Below, one piece after another: positions 55,272 to 64,000 of a DNA stretch of 64,000 nucleotides. The DNA comes from Alkalicaulis satelles. GTDB taxonomy: Bacteria; Pseudomonadota; Alphaproteobacteria; Caulobacterales; Maricaulaceae. The notes beneath the pieces are model-generated. The model made no database searches, was not told the DNA's origin, and was given only the letters and a program-made list of their open reading frames with translations. The first letter of the stretch is position 1. The number at the start of each line of letters is the position of its first letter. The stretch spans positions 185,784 through 249,783 of the forward strand of contig NZ_VWOJ01000004.1 of NCBI RefSeq assembly GCF_008630495.1, read 5' to 3'. The position numbers and the translations under genes were made by a program.

Positions 55272-55515
55272 GCGTTTGTCCCTCAACGCAGCTGCCCCCC
55301 GGTCAGCGAATACCAATATAACCGATATCACAGGTTTTAATCAATCCTTATGAGGTCGTGAGCGCACGTCTTGGTTGATATACCAACTGAGCGCAGCGAG
55401 GAGAAAGCCGTTCGGCGGCAGAGACTGTCCTTGCCGCCACTGTCCCGCAGCACTGGACCGCAGGCGCGGGCAGGGGCATATACGGGCGCGGGTTAGTGTT
55501 ACGCGAGGGCTGTTC

Positions 55516-55929
55516 ATGCTCGGCTTGCTGTCGAAAATATTCACATGGTGGAATGGCGCGTCTGCGGGCGCTGCCTGGACCATCTGGCGCTCGGGCAAGC
55601 TGGTGGGCGAGGACCAGTTCGGCAATCGCTATTACACTGAACGCAAAGGCGCCACGGGCGCGGATGACAAGCCGCGGCGCTGGGTGGTGTATAACGGCTA
55701 TGCCGACGCCTCGCGCGTGCCGTCCGACTGGCATGGCTGGCTGCATCACACATTCGAAGCGCCGCCCACTGAGGCGCCGCTGCCGCGCCGGGAGTGGGAG
55801 CTGGACCATGCGCCCAATCTCACCGGCACGCTGAATGCCTACCGCCCGGCCGGCTCACTGGCCTTTGGCGGCGAACGCCGGCGTCAGGCCACTCCTGCTG
55901 ATTACGAGCCGTGGGAGCCGGGCCGGTAG
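55516..55929 (+). CDS. NADH:ubiquinone oxidoreductase NDUFA12 subunit
   Basis: A 137-residue accessory subunit of respiratory complex I found in alphaproteobacteria and mitochondria (B17.2). Seen: IFTWWNGASAGAAWTIWRSG, VGEDQFGNRYYTER, RWVVYNGYADASRVPSDWHG and WLHHTFEAPPTEAPL, all typical of the family. The C-terminal half is Pro/Arg-rich. The start ATG at 55516 has GAGGG upstream. It sits beside DUF2155, as in other alphaproteobacteria. Confidence 0.95.
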   Translation: MLGLLSKIFTWWNGASAGAAWTIWRSGKLVGEDQFGNRYYTERKGATGADDKPRRWVVYNGYADASRVPSDWHGWLHHTFEAPPTEAPLPRREWELDHAPNLTGTLNAYRPAGSLAFGGERRRQATPADYEPWEPGR

Positions 55930-55969
55930 GCCTTGGTTCCGCCCCAGTGTTCATGACAGGATGGTCGGC

Positions 55970-56386
55970 ATGATCCGTGTTATCGCCTTGATCGTGTCCG
56001 TTCTGATCGCAGCGCCAGTGCTGGCCGGCGCGGGCCAGGCCCAGCAGTCTGGCGCACGCGAGCTGTCGAGCCGCCCCGGCTCGGTGGCGATTTTGCGCGG
56101 TCTGGACAAGGTCACCGCCCGCACCCGCGACTTCCAGGCGCCAGTGGGTGAGGCGGTGCAGTTCGGCGCCCTGACCGTGACGGTCAATTACTGCCGCAAG
56201 CGCCCGCCCGAAGAGCCCCCTGAAGTGTTCGCCTTCCTGCAGGTCAAGGACCGCCGCACGGACGGGTTCGGCGTTGAGGATGAGGGCGAACGAATTTTTT
56301 CAGGCTGGATGTTCGCCTCCAGCCCCGCGCTCAACGCGCTCGAACACCCGGTCTATGACGTCTGGGTGATCGACTGCAGGAGCTGA
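55970..56386 (+). CDS. DUF2155 domain protein
   Basis: A 138-residue exported protein with a signal peptide (ALIVSVLIAAPVLAGAGQAQ) and the DUF2155 body: VAILRGLDKVTARTRDFQAP, FGALTVTVNYCRKRPPEEPP, GERIFSGWMFASSPALNALE and VYDVWVIDCRS. Two cysteines may form a disulfide. The function is unknown; the family travels with the accB-accC-aat cluster. The start at 55970 has ACAGG about 10 bases upstream. It overlaps the convergent aat by 34 bases. Confidence 0.92.
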   Translation: MIRVIALIVSVLIAAPVLAGAGQAQQSGARELSSRPGSVAILRGLDKVTARTRDFQAPVGEAVQFGALTVTVNYCRKRPPEEPPEVFAFLQVKDRRTDGFGVEDEGERIFSGWMFASSPALNALEHPVYDVWVIDCRS

Positions 56387-57003
56387 GCGCCCGGCAGGCC
56401 TTCGGGCAGGGCGAAGAAATCGGCTTCCTGCCCGGCCGCCTCTGCCAGCATCGCCTTGTAATCGCGCCGCGTTACCGCCACCGCGCCGAAGCGCTCCAGA
56501 TGGGCGGTCAGGAATTGCGCGTCCAGCAGGGTGAAGCCGCCTGCCTTCAGACGCGCCACCAGATGCACCAGCGCGGTCTTGGACGCGTCGGTCTGGCGCG
56601 AGAACATGCTTTCACCAAAGAAGGCCGATCCCAGCGTCACGCCATAGAGCCCGCCCGCCAGCGCGCCTTCGCGCCAGCATTCGATGGAATGGGCGTGGCC
56701 GGCCCGGTGCAGGTCGAGATAGAGCGAGGCGATGGGATCATTGATCCAGGTGTCCTCGCGCCCCGGAGCGGCGGCTGCGCAGCTGCGCAGCACCGTCTCG
56801 AAACTGCGGTTGGCTGTGACGTGATACACGTCCCGGCGCACTGTGCGGCGCAGGGAGCGCGGGATGTGAAACGCGTCCAGCGGGATTACCCCGCGCTCGT
56901 CCGGCTCCAGCAGGAAGATGCGCGGATCGTCTCGGCTTTCGGCCATGGGAAACACGCCGCGCGCATAGCAGCCGAGCAATTCCCTGACGCCGAACCCGCG
57001 CAT
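56353..57003 (-). CDS. aat: leucyl/phenylalanyl-tRNA-protein transferase
   Basis: A 216-residue enzyme that adds Leu or Phe to proteins with N-terminal Arg/Lys, marking them for ClpS-ClpAP degradation. Seen: ELLGCYARGVFPMAESRDDP, HIPRSLRRTVRR, DTWINDPIASLYLDLHRAGH, HSIECW, GGLYGVTLGSAFFGESMFS and ASKTALVHLVARL. The start at 57003 lies 11 bases after the accC stop, so aat is the last gene of the aroQ-accB-accC-aat operon. Confidence 0.96.
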   Translation of the reverse strand: MRGFGVRELLGCYARGVFPMAESRDDPRIFLLEPDERGVIPLDAFHIPRSLRRTVRRDVYHVTANRSFETVLRSCAAAAPGREDTWINDPIASLYLDLHRAGHAHSIECWREGALAGGLYGVTLGSAFFGESMFSRQTDASKTALVHLVARLKAGGFTLLDAQFLTAHLERFGAVAVTRRDYKAMLAEAAGQEADFFALPEGLPGAQLLQSITQTS

Positions 57004-57014
57004 AATCCCGCCTT

Positions 57015-58364
57015 CTAGCCTTTGGCGCGTTCGGCCAGCCAGCTCTCCAGCCACCGGATGTGGTAATCGCCCGACAGGAAGGCGGGCTCCTCCAGGAGGG
57101 CCTGGTGAAGGGGGATGGTGGTCTCCACCCCGCCCACGACCATCTCGCCCAACGCGCGCTTCAGGCGCATCAGAGCTTCCTGGCGGTCACGGCCATGGAC
57201 GATCAGCTTGCCGATCATGGAATCGTAATAGGGTGGGATGGTGTAACCGGCATAGAGCCCTGAATCGAGGCGTACGCCGAGCCCGCCAGGCGCGTGGAAC
57301 TCGCTCACCTTACCCGGCGAGGGGGTGAAGGTGTTGGGATTTTCCGCATTGATGCGGCACTCGATGGACCAGCCCTTGAACCGGACGTCATCCTGCTTGA
57401 GCCCCAGCTCCATGCCGGCGGCCACACGGATCTGCTCGCGCACCAGGTCGACGCCGGTTATGGCCTCGGTGACCGGGTGCTCCACCTGCAGGCGGGTGTT
57501 CATCTCGATGAAATAGAACTCCCCGTTCTCGTAGAGGAATTCCACCGTGCCCGCGCCGCGATAGCCGATGGCCTTGACCGCGTCGGTGACGGTCTTGCCG
57601 ATCTTGGCGCGCGCGGCGTCGTCCAGCGCCACGGACGGCGCCTCTTCGAGCACTTTCTGGTGGCGACGCTGGAGCGAACAATCGCGCTCGCCCAGATGGA
57701 TGACATTGCCGTGCTCGTCGGCCATCACCTGGATCTCGATATGGCGCGGCTTGCCAAGATATTTCTCGATATAGACCGCCCCGTCCCCGAACGCGGCCTT
57801 GGCTTCGGAGGAGGCGGTCTGCAGCGCGGATTCCAGATTGGCCTCGGTCTCGGCCACCTTCATGCCGCGTCCGCCGCCGCCGGCGGCGGCCTTGATCAGC
57901 ACCGGGAAGCCGATGGCCTTGGCGACCTTGCGCGCCTCGTTCATGTCGGTGATGGCGCCGTCAGAGCCGGGCACCACAGGGATGCCTGCATCCATGGCGG
58001 CCTGCTTGGCGGTGATCTTGTCGCCCATCAGGCGGATGGTGTCGGGCTTGGGTCCGATGAAGGTGAGGCCGTGGGCCTCCACGATCTCGGCGAAGCGCGC
58101 GTTTTCCGACAGGAAGCCATAGCCGGGATGGATCGCCTGGGCGCCGGTCACCTCGGCGGCGGCGATGATGGAGGGCACATGCAGATAGCTGCGCCCGGCC
58201 GGAGGCGGGCCGATGCAAACGCTCTCGTCGGCCAGCTTGACGTGCATGGCGTTGGCGTCGGCCTCGGAGTGGACCGCTACGGTGGCGATGCCCATTTCCT
58301 GGCAGGCCCGGTGGATGCGCAGGGCGATCTCGCCCCGGTTCGCGATCAGGATCTTGTCGAACAT
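57015..58364 (-). CDS. accC: acetyl-CoA carboxylase, biotin carboxylase subunit
   Basis: A 449-residue ATP-grasp enzyme, the usual length for AccC, that carboxylates the biotin on AccB at the start of fatty-acid synthesis. Seen: [30 protein letters not shown] (ATP-binding loop), [16 protein letters not shown], and ECRINAEN followed by [20 protein letters not shown]. It begins 9 bp after accB. Confidence 0.96.
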   Translation of the reverse strand: MFDKILIANRGEIALRIHRACQEMGIATVAVHSEADANAMHVKLADESVCIGPPPAGRSYLHVPSIIAAAEVTGAQAIHPGYGFLSENARFAEIVEAHGLTFIGPKPDTIRLMGDKITAKQAAMDAGIPVVPGSDGAITDMNEARKVAKAIGFPVLIKAAAGGGGRGMKVAETEANLESALQTASSEAKAAFGDGAVYIEKYLGKPRHIEIQVMADEHGNVIHLGERDCSLQRRHQKVLEEAPSVALDDAARAKIGKTVTDAVKAIGYRGAGTVEFLYENGEFYFIEMNTRLQVEHPVTEAITGVDLVREQIRVAAGMELGLKQDDVRFKGWSIECRINAENPNTFTPSPGKVSEFHAPGGLGVRLDSGLYAGYTIPPYYDSMIGKLIVHGRDRQEALMRLKRALGEMVVGGVETTIPLHQALLEEPAFLSGDYHIRWLESWLAERAKG

Positions 58365-58373
58365 GAGCGCGCC

Positions 58374-58877
58374 CTAGATGATGACGAAGAGAGGCTCGCC
58401 GTACTCCACAGGCTGGGCGTCCTCCACCAGGATCTCGGCCAGCTTGCCCGAACGCGGCGCGGTGATCGGGTTGAAGGTCTTCATCGCCTCAATGAGCAGG
58501 ATGGTCTCGCCTTCCTTCACTGTATCGCCGGTTTTCTTGAATGCGTCGGCGTCCGGGCTGGGGCGCAGATAGCAGGTGCCCACCATGGGCGAGTTTACCG
58601 CACCGGCATGGCTCTTGGGATCAGCTTTCGCTTCGGCGGCGGCGGCTGGCGCCGGGGCAGGGGCGGGCGTGCTCACCATGGCGGGCGCCGGCGCGGCCGT
58701 CACGGCCGGAGCGGCGGCGTAATGCACCGCGGGAGCAGCGGGCAGTTCGCGCGCGACGCGGATTTTGAGATCCCCGTGCTCGACCTCGATCTCGGTCAGA
58801 TCAGTGTCATTGAGGATTTTGGCCAGTTCGCGCACGAACTTGGCATCGCTCTGAGGGCGGGACGGGGTGGACGCCAT
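58374..58877 (-). CDS. accB: acetyl-CoA carboxylase biotin carrier protein
   Basis: A 167-residue carrier: an N-terminal domain (FVRELAKILNDTDLTEIEVE), an Ala/Pro-rich flexible linker (about 55-90) and a biotinyl domain with the biotin Lys in LLIEAMKTFNPI, including the thumb region typical of E. coli-type BCCP (MVGTCYLRPSPDADAF). The ATG at 58877 starts MASTPSRPQSD. It lies 4 bp after aroQ and 9 bp before accC. Confidence 0.96.
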   Translation of the reverse strand: MASTPSRPQSDAKFVRELAKILNDTDLTEIEVEHGDLKIRVARELPAAPAVHYAAAPAVTAAPAPAMVSTPAPAPAPAAAAEAKADPKSHAGAVNSPMVGTCYLRPSPDADAFKKTGDTVKEGETILLIEAMKTFNPITAPRSGKLAEILVEDAQPVEYGEPLFVII

Positions 58878-58881
58878 GAGG

Positions 58882-59355
58882 TCAGGACCCTTTCTTGCGT
58901 TCGGCCAGGCGGGCGCGCGCCAGGCGCGCCGCCGCTTCGACGGCCAGGGCGTAGCCCATGGCGCCGAAACCGGCAATGCTGCCCGCCGCGGCCAGCGCCG
59001 CGTAGGACGCCGCGCGAAACGGTTCACGCGCGGCGGGTTGGGACAGATGCACTTCCACGGCCGGAACGTCCACCCCCTTGAGCGCGTCCAGAAGCGCAAT
59101 GGAGGTGTGGGTGTAGGCCGCCGGATTGATCACGATGGCGCTGGCCTCGCGGCCGGCGCGCTGGATCAGGTCGACAAGGACGCCTTCGTGATTGGTCTGC
59201 TCGAACACGATGTCCACGTCCAGTCCCGCCGCCGCGTCGCGGCACAGGGCCTCGATATCGCTTAAGGTGGCGCGGCCATAAACGTCCGGCTCGCGTGTGC
59301 CGAGCAGGTTCAGGTTCGGGCCGTTGAGCACATGGACAGGCTTGAGGTCAGACAC
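58882..59355 (-). CDS. aroQ: 3-dehydroquinate dehydratase, type II
   Basis: A 157-residue dodecameric enzyme of the shikimate pathway. Seen: [18 protein letters not shown] (Asn and active-site Tyr loop), [17 protein letters not shown] (His/Arg lid side), [15 protein letters not shown] and [15 protein letters not shown], which carry the substrate-binding and catalytic residues. It heads the aroQ-accB-accC-aat operon, divergent from thiS. Confidence 0.96.
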   Translation of the reverse strand: MSDLKPVHVLNGPNLNLLGTREPDVYGRATLSDIEALCRDAAAGLDVDIVFEQTNHEGVLVDLIQRAGREASAIVINPAAYTHTSIALLDALKGVDVPAVEVHLSQPAAREPFRAASYAALAAAGSIAGFGAMGYALAVEAAARLARARLAERKKGS

Positions 59356-59457
59356 GCAAAGCTCCGGGCGCCCCGGGCGCCTTGACGACAGGCTCCTGTT
59401 TTACGACGTGATGTCCTAGTATAACAAGCAAGCCGCGTGCAAGGAGCGCAGCACCTC

Positions 59458-59667
59458 ATGGCCGAGATCACCGTCCAGCTCAATGGCGAGGCCCGCGCCC
59501 TGCCCGCCGGGCTCACCCTGACCGGGCTTCTGGAGGCGCTGGAGCTCGATCCGCGCAAGGTGGCTGTGGAGCGCAATCTGGAAATCGCCCCACGCAACGG
59601 CTACGCCGCTATCGCCATCGAGGACGGCGACCGGCTGGAGATCGTCCACTTCGTTGGCGGCGGGTGA
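59458..59667 (+). CDS. thiS: sulfur-carrier protein ThiS
   Basis: A 69-residue ubiquitin-like protein that carries sulfur for thiazole synthesis. Seen: ITVQLNGEARALPAGLTLTG, VAVERNLEIAPR, and the C-terminal VHFVGGG, which ends in the Gly-Gly needed for thiocarboxylate. It precedes thiG by 64 bp. The ATG at 59458 follows AAGGAG. Confidence 0.93.
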   Translation: MAEITVQLNGEARALPAGLTLTGLLEALELDPRKVAVERNLEIAPRNGYAAIAIEDGDRLEIVHFVGGG

Positions 59668-59731
59668 GGGCTGCACCCCGGCGCGCCTGGAGGCGTGACG
59701 CGGGGCGGGCGCAGCGCTAGAACGCAAGGCC

Positions 59732-60550
59732 ATGACACACGCTCCCAACACCCCCGCCGCATCCTCCCCCGCCCTGGCCGAAGACCGCCCCTTCGTGGTG
59801 GCCGGGCGCACGCTTGCCTCGCGCCTGATCATCGGGACGGGCAAGTACCAGAGCTATGAGGACAATGCGCGCGCGCTGGAGGCCTCGGGCGCGGACATGA
59901 TCACGGTGGCGGTGCGCCGGGTGAATCTCTCTGATCCGTCCCAGCCGCGCCTGGTGGATTTCATCGATCCGTCGAAATACGTCTTCCTGCCCAATACGGC
60001 GGGTTGTTTCACCGGCGAGGACGCCGTGCGCACGCTGCGCCTGGCGCGCGAGGCGGGCGGCTGGTCGTTGGTGAAGCTGGAAGTGTTGTCCGATCCCAAG
60101 CACCTCTATCCCGACATGGCCGAGACGCTGCGCGCCACGGACATGCTGGTCAAGGAGGGGTTTGACGTGATGGTCTACTGTTCCGATGACCCGGTCTATG
60201 CGCGCAAGCTGGAGGATGCGGGCGCGTGCGCGATCATGCCGCTTGGCGCGCCCATCGGGTCAGGGCTGGGCATCCAGAACCCGGTCAATATCCGCCTGAT
60301 CATCGAGGCGGCGAGCGTCCCCGTCATCGTGGATGCGGGCGTGGGCACGGCCTCGGACGCGGCGGTGGCCATGGAGCTGGGCTGTGACGGCGTGCTGATG
60401 AACACAGCCATCGCCGAGGCGCGCGACCCCGTGCGCATGGCGCGCGCCATGAAGCACGCCGTGATCGCTGGCCGCGAGGCGTATCTGGCCGGGCGCATGG
60501 CCAAAAAGCGCTATGCCGACCCCTCCAGCCCCCTGGCCGGCCTGATCTGA
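59732..60550 (+). CDS. thiG: thiazole synthase
   Basis: A 272-residue TIM-barrel enzyme that makes the thiamine thiazole from deoxyxylulose phosphate, dehydroglycine and ThiS-COSH. Seen: [51 protein letters not shown], the catalytic Lys in [16 protein letters not shown], and [15 protein letters not shown] followed by [17 protein letters not shown] (phosphate-binding loops). It lies directly after thiS. Confidence 0.96.
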   Translation: MTHAPNTPAASSPALAEDRPFVVAGRTLASRLIIGTGKYQSYEDNARALEASGADMITVAVRRVNLSDPSQPRLVDFIDPSKYVFLPNTAGCFTGEDAVRTLRLAREAGGWSLVKLEVLSDPKHLYPDMAETLRATDMLVKEGFDVMVYCSDDPVYARKLEDAGACAIMPLGAPIGSGLGIQNPVNIRLIIEAASVPVIVDAGVGTASDAAVAMELGCDGVLMNTAIAEARDPVRMARAMKHAVIAGREAYLAGRMAKKRYADPSSPLAGLI

Positions 60551-60617
60551 CAATCCTGCGATAAAGGCTGCAGGGCTGCAGGATTCTGGCCGGGTTGATC
60601 AGACAGCGAGCAAAGAA

Positions 60618-60644
60618 AAAGGCGGGCCGCGAGGGCCCGCCTTT
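60618..60644. terminator. bidirectional terminator between thiG and TonB receptor
   Basis: An 11-bp perfect stem AAAGGCGGGCC/GGCCCGCCTTT with a 5-base loop GCGAG. The A-run before and T-run after let it end thiG (+) and the TonB-dependent receptor (-). Confidence 0.88.
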
Positions 60645-60667
60645 AAAGTCATGGAATGCGTGCGAGA

Positions 60668-63550
60668 CTAGAAGCGCGCGCGCAGACCCACCGTGTAGTA
60701 ACGGCCGATCACATCATAGCTTCCCGGGAAGGTGTTCCCGCTGTTCTCGGACGTGGTGCCGATGGTGTTGCCCAGCATCGGGGGCTGTTCATCAAGCAGG
60801 TTCGCCACGGTCACAGTGAAGCGCAGATTGTCGTTGAAGTTCCAGCCACCCGACAGATCGAAGTAGTTGTAAACGCCGATCGACGAGAACTCAGGCTGGA
60901 AGCTGCTGGCTACTTCCGGCTCGACCACAGTCGCGCCCAGATAGCGCCACAGCAGCGAGGCGTCGAAGTCGCCAACCATCCAGCTGAAGCGGGTCGACGT
61001 CTTGTACTTCGGCTTGGGACCACCGCAGGCTTCAGAGTAGTAGCCCAGGCAGTCGCGGCGCGTAGACGTCGGCGTCGGCTGGTTGATGATCTGGGTGTAC
61101 AGCGTGCCGTTGAACTGGATGCCGAACGAGCCCATCGACGGGTTGAGGCCAATGGCTTCAGCGTCGAAGATGTAGCTGGCGTTCACGTCGAAGCCCTCAC
61201 GCACGTTCTCGCCCACATTGTTCAGGGCCAGGACGATGCCGTCAGAGTCCAGATCGTTCAGGTTACCCGAGGACGGGCTGCGGCGCACCAGGGCGCAAGC
61301 ATCGTTGAACGTCAGGTTCGGGTTGAACGAGGTGCTGTAGCACTGGCTGATGATGTCGGTCACGCTCGGCGCGGAGATCGCATCAGTGATGTCGATCCTC
61401 CACCAGTCGACCGAGAGCGAGAAGCCCGGAGCGGACGACGGGTTGTAGACAAAGCCCAGCGTGTAGGTGTCGGCCACTTCCGGCCCAAGCTGCGGGTTGC
61501 CGCCGGTCAGCACGTTGACCTGGCCGGCGCGCGGCTCAGGCAGGTTGCCGATGACAGCAGACGGCACGCCGGTCTGCTGGCAAAGCGACGCCAGATTGCC
61601 GGAGATAGAGCCCTGGCAGGGGTCAACAGCCAGGTTGCCCAGGCCCGACACTTGCGGAGCGAACAGCTCGTTCACGCTCGGCGCGCGGGTGGCGCGCTGA
61701 TACATGCCGCGAACGCGCAGATCATCCATCGGAGACCATTCACCACCGACCTTGTAGGTCCAGTAGCTGTCGGATTCGCCGCCCGAGCGGAACTCGGTGT
61801 GACGCGCGCCCAGCTCAAGAGCCAGGCTCCGGATGCCCGGACGGTCTTCGACCAGCGGCACATAGGCTTCGCCGAACCACTCGAACAGCTGGAACGTACC
61901 TTGACGGTCCGGGGTCGGAGCGCCGGTGCCCAGCACTTCGCCCTGGATTTGCGAGGCGGAGTCAGAGCTGGTGGAAGCGGCCACACGGCGATACTCGTAA
62001 CCGAAAGCCGTGCTGATCGGGCTGCTGGCGAACGGGCTGGCAAAGCCCAGATCGCCAGTCACGCTGCCGTGCAGCACTTCCTGGGTCACTTCCTGGCCGA
62101 GCATGGCGTCCAGGTTGAAGAAGTCGATCATCTCCTGGGTGACCGAGCCTTCCTCCCCGAACGGGTTGAGCGGAACGCAGCCATTGGCCGGGTTGATACA
62201 CGCTGTCGTGCTGACCGCGTTCATCGCCTGGACGGCACGCGAACGCGAGCCCCAGTTGCCACGCACCTGATCCTGCACGGATTCACCGTACTGGTAGTAG
62301 GCGTCGTAGGTCCAGCCGCCCACCAGATCACCGCGCAGGCCCAGCGTGTACTGGAGCGTGGTGGTGGTGAAGTCGTTCAGACGCGGGCCAAGCTCTTCGA
62401 AACGGCGGCCGATGGTCATGTTGACCAGGTCATCGGCGTTGCCCACCGTACAGTCAGCAATGCCGAACTCGGTGCAAAGCTGGGTGCGCATGGCGTCAGG
62501 AATGAACGGGTTGCCGATCGGCACGTCCACGTTCACACCGAACAGCGCCGACGAAGCCAGCTGGGCGTCCACTTTGGAACGCACATACAACAGGTCGGTA
62601 TAGGCTTCGAAGTGATTATTGATCTCGTACGAAGCCGAACCCAGGATCTGATAACGGTCCTGCGGCGTCTGGTAGAAATTGTCCGGGTTGAAGTTGAACG
62701 GGGCAAAGAAGCTCCGCAGTTCACCCGTATTCGGATCAATTTGCTGGTTGCCGGTCAGGCCCAGGCCGCCGTCCGCCACCGAGCGTGCGCCGGGCAGGAT
62801 AACCAGGGCCGGAATGGCGACCGGAGAGCCGCCGGGATTGCCCGTGCTTGAGTCGATGGAGAACTCGCCAAATGAGCGGGCGCCCTGGCGCAGCTCATCA
62901 GTCTGGGTGTAGCCCACGCTCACAACAGCGTTGCCGCGGCCGTCAGCGAAATTGCCGCCCATGGTCACGTCCATACGGCGGCGCGTGGCGTCGCCCTGCT
63001 CGGAGGTGCCATACTGGGCGCCGACCTCAAGACCTTCAAAGTCCCGACGCAGAACGAAGTTCACCACGCCCGACATGGCGTCCGAACCGTACACAGCGGC
63101 GGCGCCGCCGGTGACGAAGTCGGCGCGCTCGATGAGAGAGACAGGAATGACGTTGGTGTCGACCGAACCGCCCAGATTGAACGGCACGATGCGCCGGCCA
63201 TTCATGAGGACCAGGTTCCGGTTGGAGCCAAGCGCGCGCAGGTTGACGGTGAAGCCGCCGCCCTGGCCGTTGTTGACGCCCGGACCAATGGCCGGGAAGG
63301 CCACGGGAAGCGTGCGGACAAGCTCCTCGACGTTAACGGGCTGGCGGATCGCGAATTCAGCAGCGTCAACCGAGCTGATCGGGCTGTTGGATACAACGCC
63401 CGGCGCCTGGATGCGCGTACCGGTGACGCGGACGACGTCGCTCGTATCCGCGGTGTCGCCTTCCTGCGCCGCCATCGCGGGCGCAGCCGTGGCGATGCCC
63501 GCAATAAGCGTGCTCGCCAGAAGGCAAGTTTTGAACGTACTCTTACTCAT
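60668..63550 (-). CDS. TonB-dependent outer-membrane receptor
   Basis: A 960-residue receptor for import across the outer membrane driven by TonB. Seen: a signal peptide (LLASTLIAGIATAAPAMAAQ), a TonB-box-like SDVVRVTGTRI, plug domain with NSPISSVDAAEFAIRQPVNV, VNLRALGSNRNLVLMNGRRI, AAAVYGSDAMSGVVNFVLRR, a long barrel with WWRIDITDAI and the C-terminal strand YYTVGLRARF ending in Phe. Ligand is unknown; several Cys pairs (CINPANGC, CLGYYSEAC) lie in extracellular loops. The start at 63550 (MSKSTFKTCLL) is clear from the signal peptide. Confidence 0.95.
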   Translation of the reverse strand: MSKSTFKTCLLASTLIAGIATAAPAMAAQEGDTADTSDVVRVTGTRIQAPGVVSNSPISSVDAAEFAIRQPVNVEELVRTLPVAFPAIGPGVNNGQGGGFTVNLRALGSNRNLVLMNGRRIVPFNLGGSVDTNVIPVSLIERADFVTGGAAAVYGSDAMSGVVNFVLRRDFEGLEVGAQYGTSEQGDATRRRMDVTMGGNFADGRGNAVVSVGYTQTDELRQGARSFGEFSIDSSTGNPGGSPVAIPALVILPGARSVADGGLGLTGNQQIDPNTGELRSFFAPFNFNPDNFYQTPQDRYQILGSASYEINNHFEAYTDLLYVRSKVDAQLASSALFGVNVDVPIGNPFIPDAMRTQLCTEFGIADCTVGNADDLVNMTIGRRFEELGPRLNDFTTTTLQYTLGLRGDLVGGWTYDAYYQYGESVQDQVRGNWGSRSRAVQAMNAVSTTACINPANGCVPLNPFGEEGSVTQEMIDFFNLDAMLGQEVTQEVLHGSVTGDLGFASPFASSPISTAFGYEYRRVAASTSSDSASQIQGEVLGTGAPTPDRQGTFQLFEWFGEAYVPLVEDRPGIRSLALELGARHTEFRSGGESDSYWTYKVGGEWSPMDDLRVRGMYQRATRAPSVNELFAPQVSGLGNLAVDPCQGSISGNLASLCQQTGVPSAVIGNLPEPRAGQVNVLTGGNPQLGPEVADTYTLGFVYNPSSAPGFSLSVDWWRIDITDAISAPSVTDIISQCYSTSFNPNLTFNDACALVRRSPSSGNLNDLDSDGIVLALNNVGENVREGFDVNASYIFDAEAIGLNPSMGSFGIQFNGTLYTQIINQPTPTSTRRDCLGYYSEACGGPKPKYKTSTRFSWMVGDFDASLLWRYLGATVVEPEVASSFQPEFSSIGVYNYFDLSGGWNFNDNLRFTVTVANLLDEQPPMLGNTIGTTSENSGNTFPGSYDVIGRYYTVGLRARF

Positions 63551-64000
63551 GGTGTGTCTCTCCCCAATCGGAACTCGATTGCCTGGGCGGCGTGTTTCTG
63601 CCCACAAAAAAGCACAATCGCCGCAAAAAAGATGGATCTGACCATCTGCTGGCGAACCTAGTTGTCGCACATTCGTCGCGTCAACCTTGCAAATCTGTCA
63701 TCTCTTGAAAATTGCTGAGATTTTGCGGCTCTGTGGCGCAAGCGCACCACACGGCTTCCTTGGCCCTGAAGCCAGAGCGGCTTCAGCTCGAACATACAGG
63801 CCTGAAAATCACGTTGATGAACAGCTTGTTGAGTGGCGCAAGGGGCCTTTTGCATCTCTCAGGGGGCGCAGATGGCGCCAAATGCGGAATGATTATTGGG
63901 TATATCATTTCAAGCTGTCTGGGCTTTATTGCCAGTTGCCGCAGACCCTGATCAGACGTCGTATGTCCGGTGAGACTGTGGAGGGTGTTGACAATTACAC
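63551..64000. other. 450-bp region upstream of the TonB receptor with no clear gene
   Basis: No convincing gene or RNA is seen. It holds the leader of the receptor, an A-rich patch at 63604-63631, and on the minus strand a TTGACG at 63684-63679, which could be a -35 element but has no good -10 partner. A short open frame at 63712-63951 has weak start context and no recognisable features. Confidence 0.5.

Noticed and set aside
57294..59081. Long plus-strand open frame antisense to accC, accB and aroQ
   Set aside because: All three minus-strand genes have unmistakable motifs; this is a shadow frame.
59382..59425. TTGACG and TATAAC as a promoter for thiS
   Set aside because: The spacing between the two is about 32 bases, too long for a normal -35/-10 pair.
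59356..59457. Possible TPP riboswitch before thiS-thiG
   Set aside because: The 102-bp gap is too short and lacks the conserved CUGAGA and ACC(U)GA cores.
60656..62851. Long plus-strand open frame antisense to the TonB receptor
   Set aside because: The minus strand encodes a clear receptor with signal peptide and terminal Phe; the plus-strand translation is low complexity.
63712..63951. Open frame upstream of the TonB receptor
   Set aside because: It has no good ribosome site or domain, and its composition looks non-coding.

Overview
The window is about 64 kb of GC-rich (mid-60s percent by eye), densely coding chromosomal DNA from an alphaproteobacterium, most likely of the Caulobacterales/Maricaulales group (Maricaulis/Oceanicaulis/Hyphomonas-like; genus not resolvable by eye). 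The clues are DivK and PleD side by side next to rpmG, an SpmX-type polar protein, a complex I NDUFA12 subunit, DUF1289, DUF2155 and DUF2336 proteins, the aroQ-accB-accC-aat cluster, a large TonB-dependent receptor, and a tRNA-His that lacks the encoded G-1 and carries A73. I see no prophage, transposase, CRISPR array or rRNA. It reads as core chromosome with a few accessory islands.

Layout. 1-12.3 kb: 3' end of purD, a ClpP-like protease, a CinA-type domain protein, sfsA, a thioesterase, an M28 lipoprotein peptidase, map, a secreted beta/gamma-crystallin protein, gamma-glutamyltransferase, AsmA and an M48 protease. 12.3-24.3 kb: tRNA-His, DNA polymerase IV, a ROK kinase, divK-pleD, rpmG, an MFS transporter, and the leftward topA-rnr-Nudix-unknown operon, which ends in two palindromic elements. 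24.5-36.5 kb: a small unknown, dusA-TSUP exporter, DUF1289, a nucleoside transporter, a hexapeptide acyltransferase, DUF3253, a UDG-family protein, an amino-acid dehydrogenase, a PAN-like protein, DUF2336, prfC-MscS and a TauD-like dioxygenase. 36.7-45.6 kb: pccA, a small membrane-protein island (DUF805, DUF4282, DUF805-like) with signs of tandem duplication, lipB, an orphan FliN-like protein, tRNA-Leu, a kelch protein, spmX and isovaleryl-CoA dehydrogenase. 45.7-52.2 kb: nadA-nadB-nadC behind two operator-like inverted repeats, then a convergent protein derived from B12-dependent ribonucleotide reductase without its catalytic motifs. 52.2-55.3 kb: an accessory block with a GTEPFW/SH3 protein, a small membrane protein, and a membrane-anchored pseudo-caspase/lysozyme/pseudo-lysozyme fusion. 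55.5-64 kb: NDUFA12, DUF2155, aat-accC-accB-aroQ, thiS-thiG and a TonB-dependent receptor.

How the genes work together. DivK, PleD and SpmX belong to one polarity and cell-cycle circuit in Caulobacter, where SpmX localises DivJ and DivJ phosphorylates DivK and PleD. nadABC makes NAD from aspartate. accB/accC and lipB serve fatty-acid and lipoate metabolism, while pccA and isovaleryl-CoA dehydrogenase serve branched-chain/propionyl-CoA catabolism. topA, rnr, dinB, dusA and prfC are nucleic-acid and translation housekeeping.

Most interesting: (1) the pseudo-caspase/lysozyme fusion at 53295-55271; (2) the NrdJ-derived pseudoenzyme at 49586-52162; (3) SpmX whose lysozyme domain lost two of three catalytic residues; (4) the paired operator at nadA; (5) the non-canonical tRNA-His; (6) the duplicated terminator and biotin-carrier remnant around a low-GC gene at 39.3-40.0 kb. 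All calls come from reading the sequence by eye. No database search was run.
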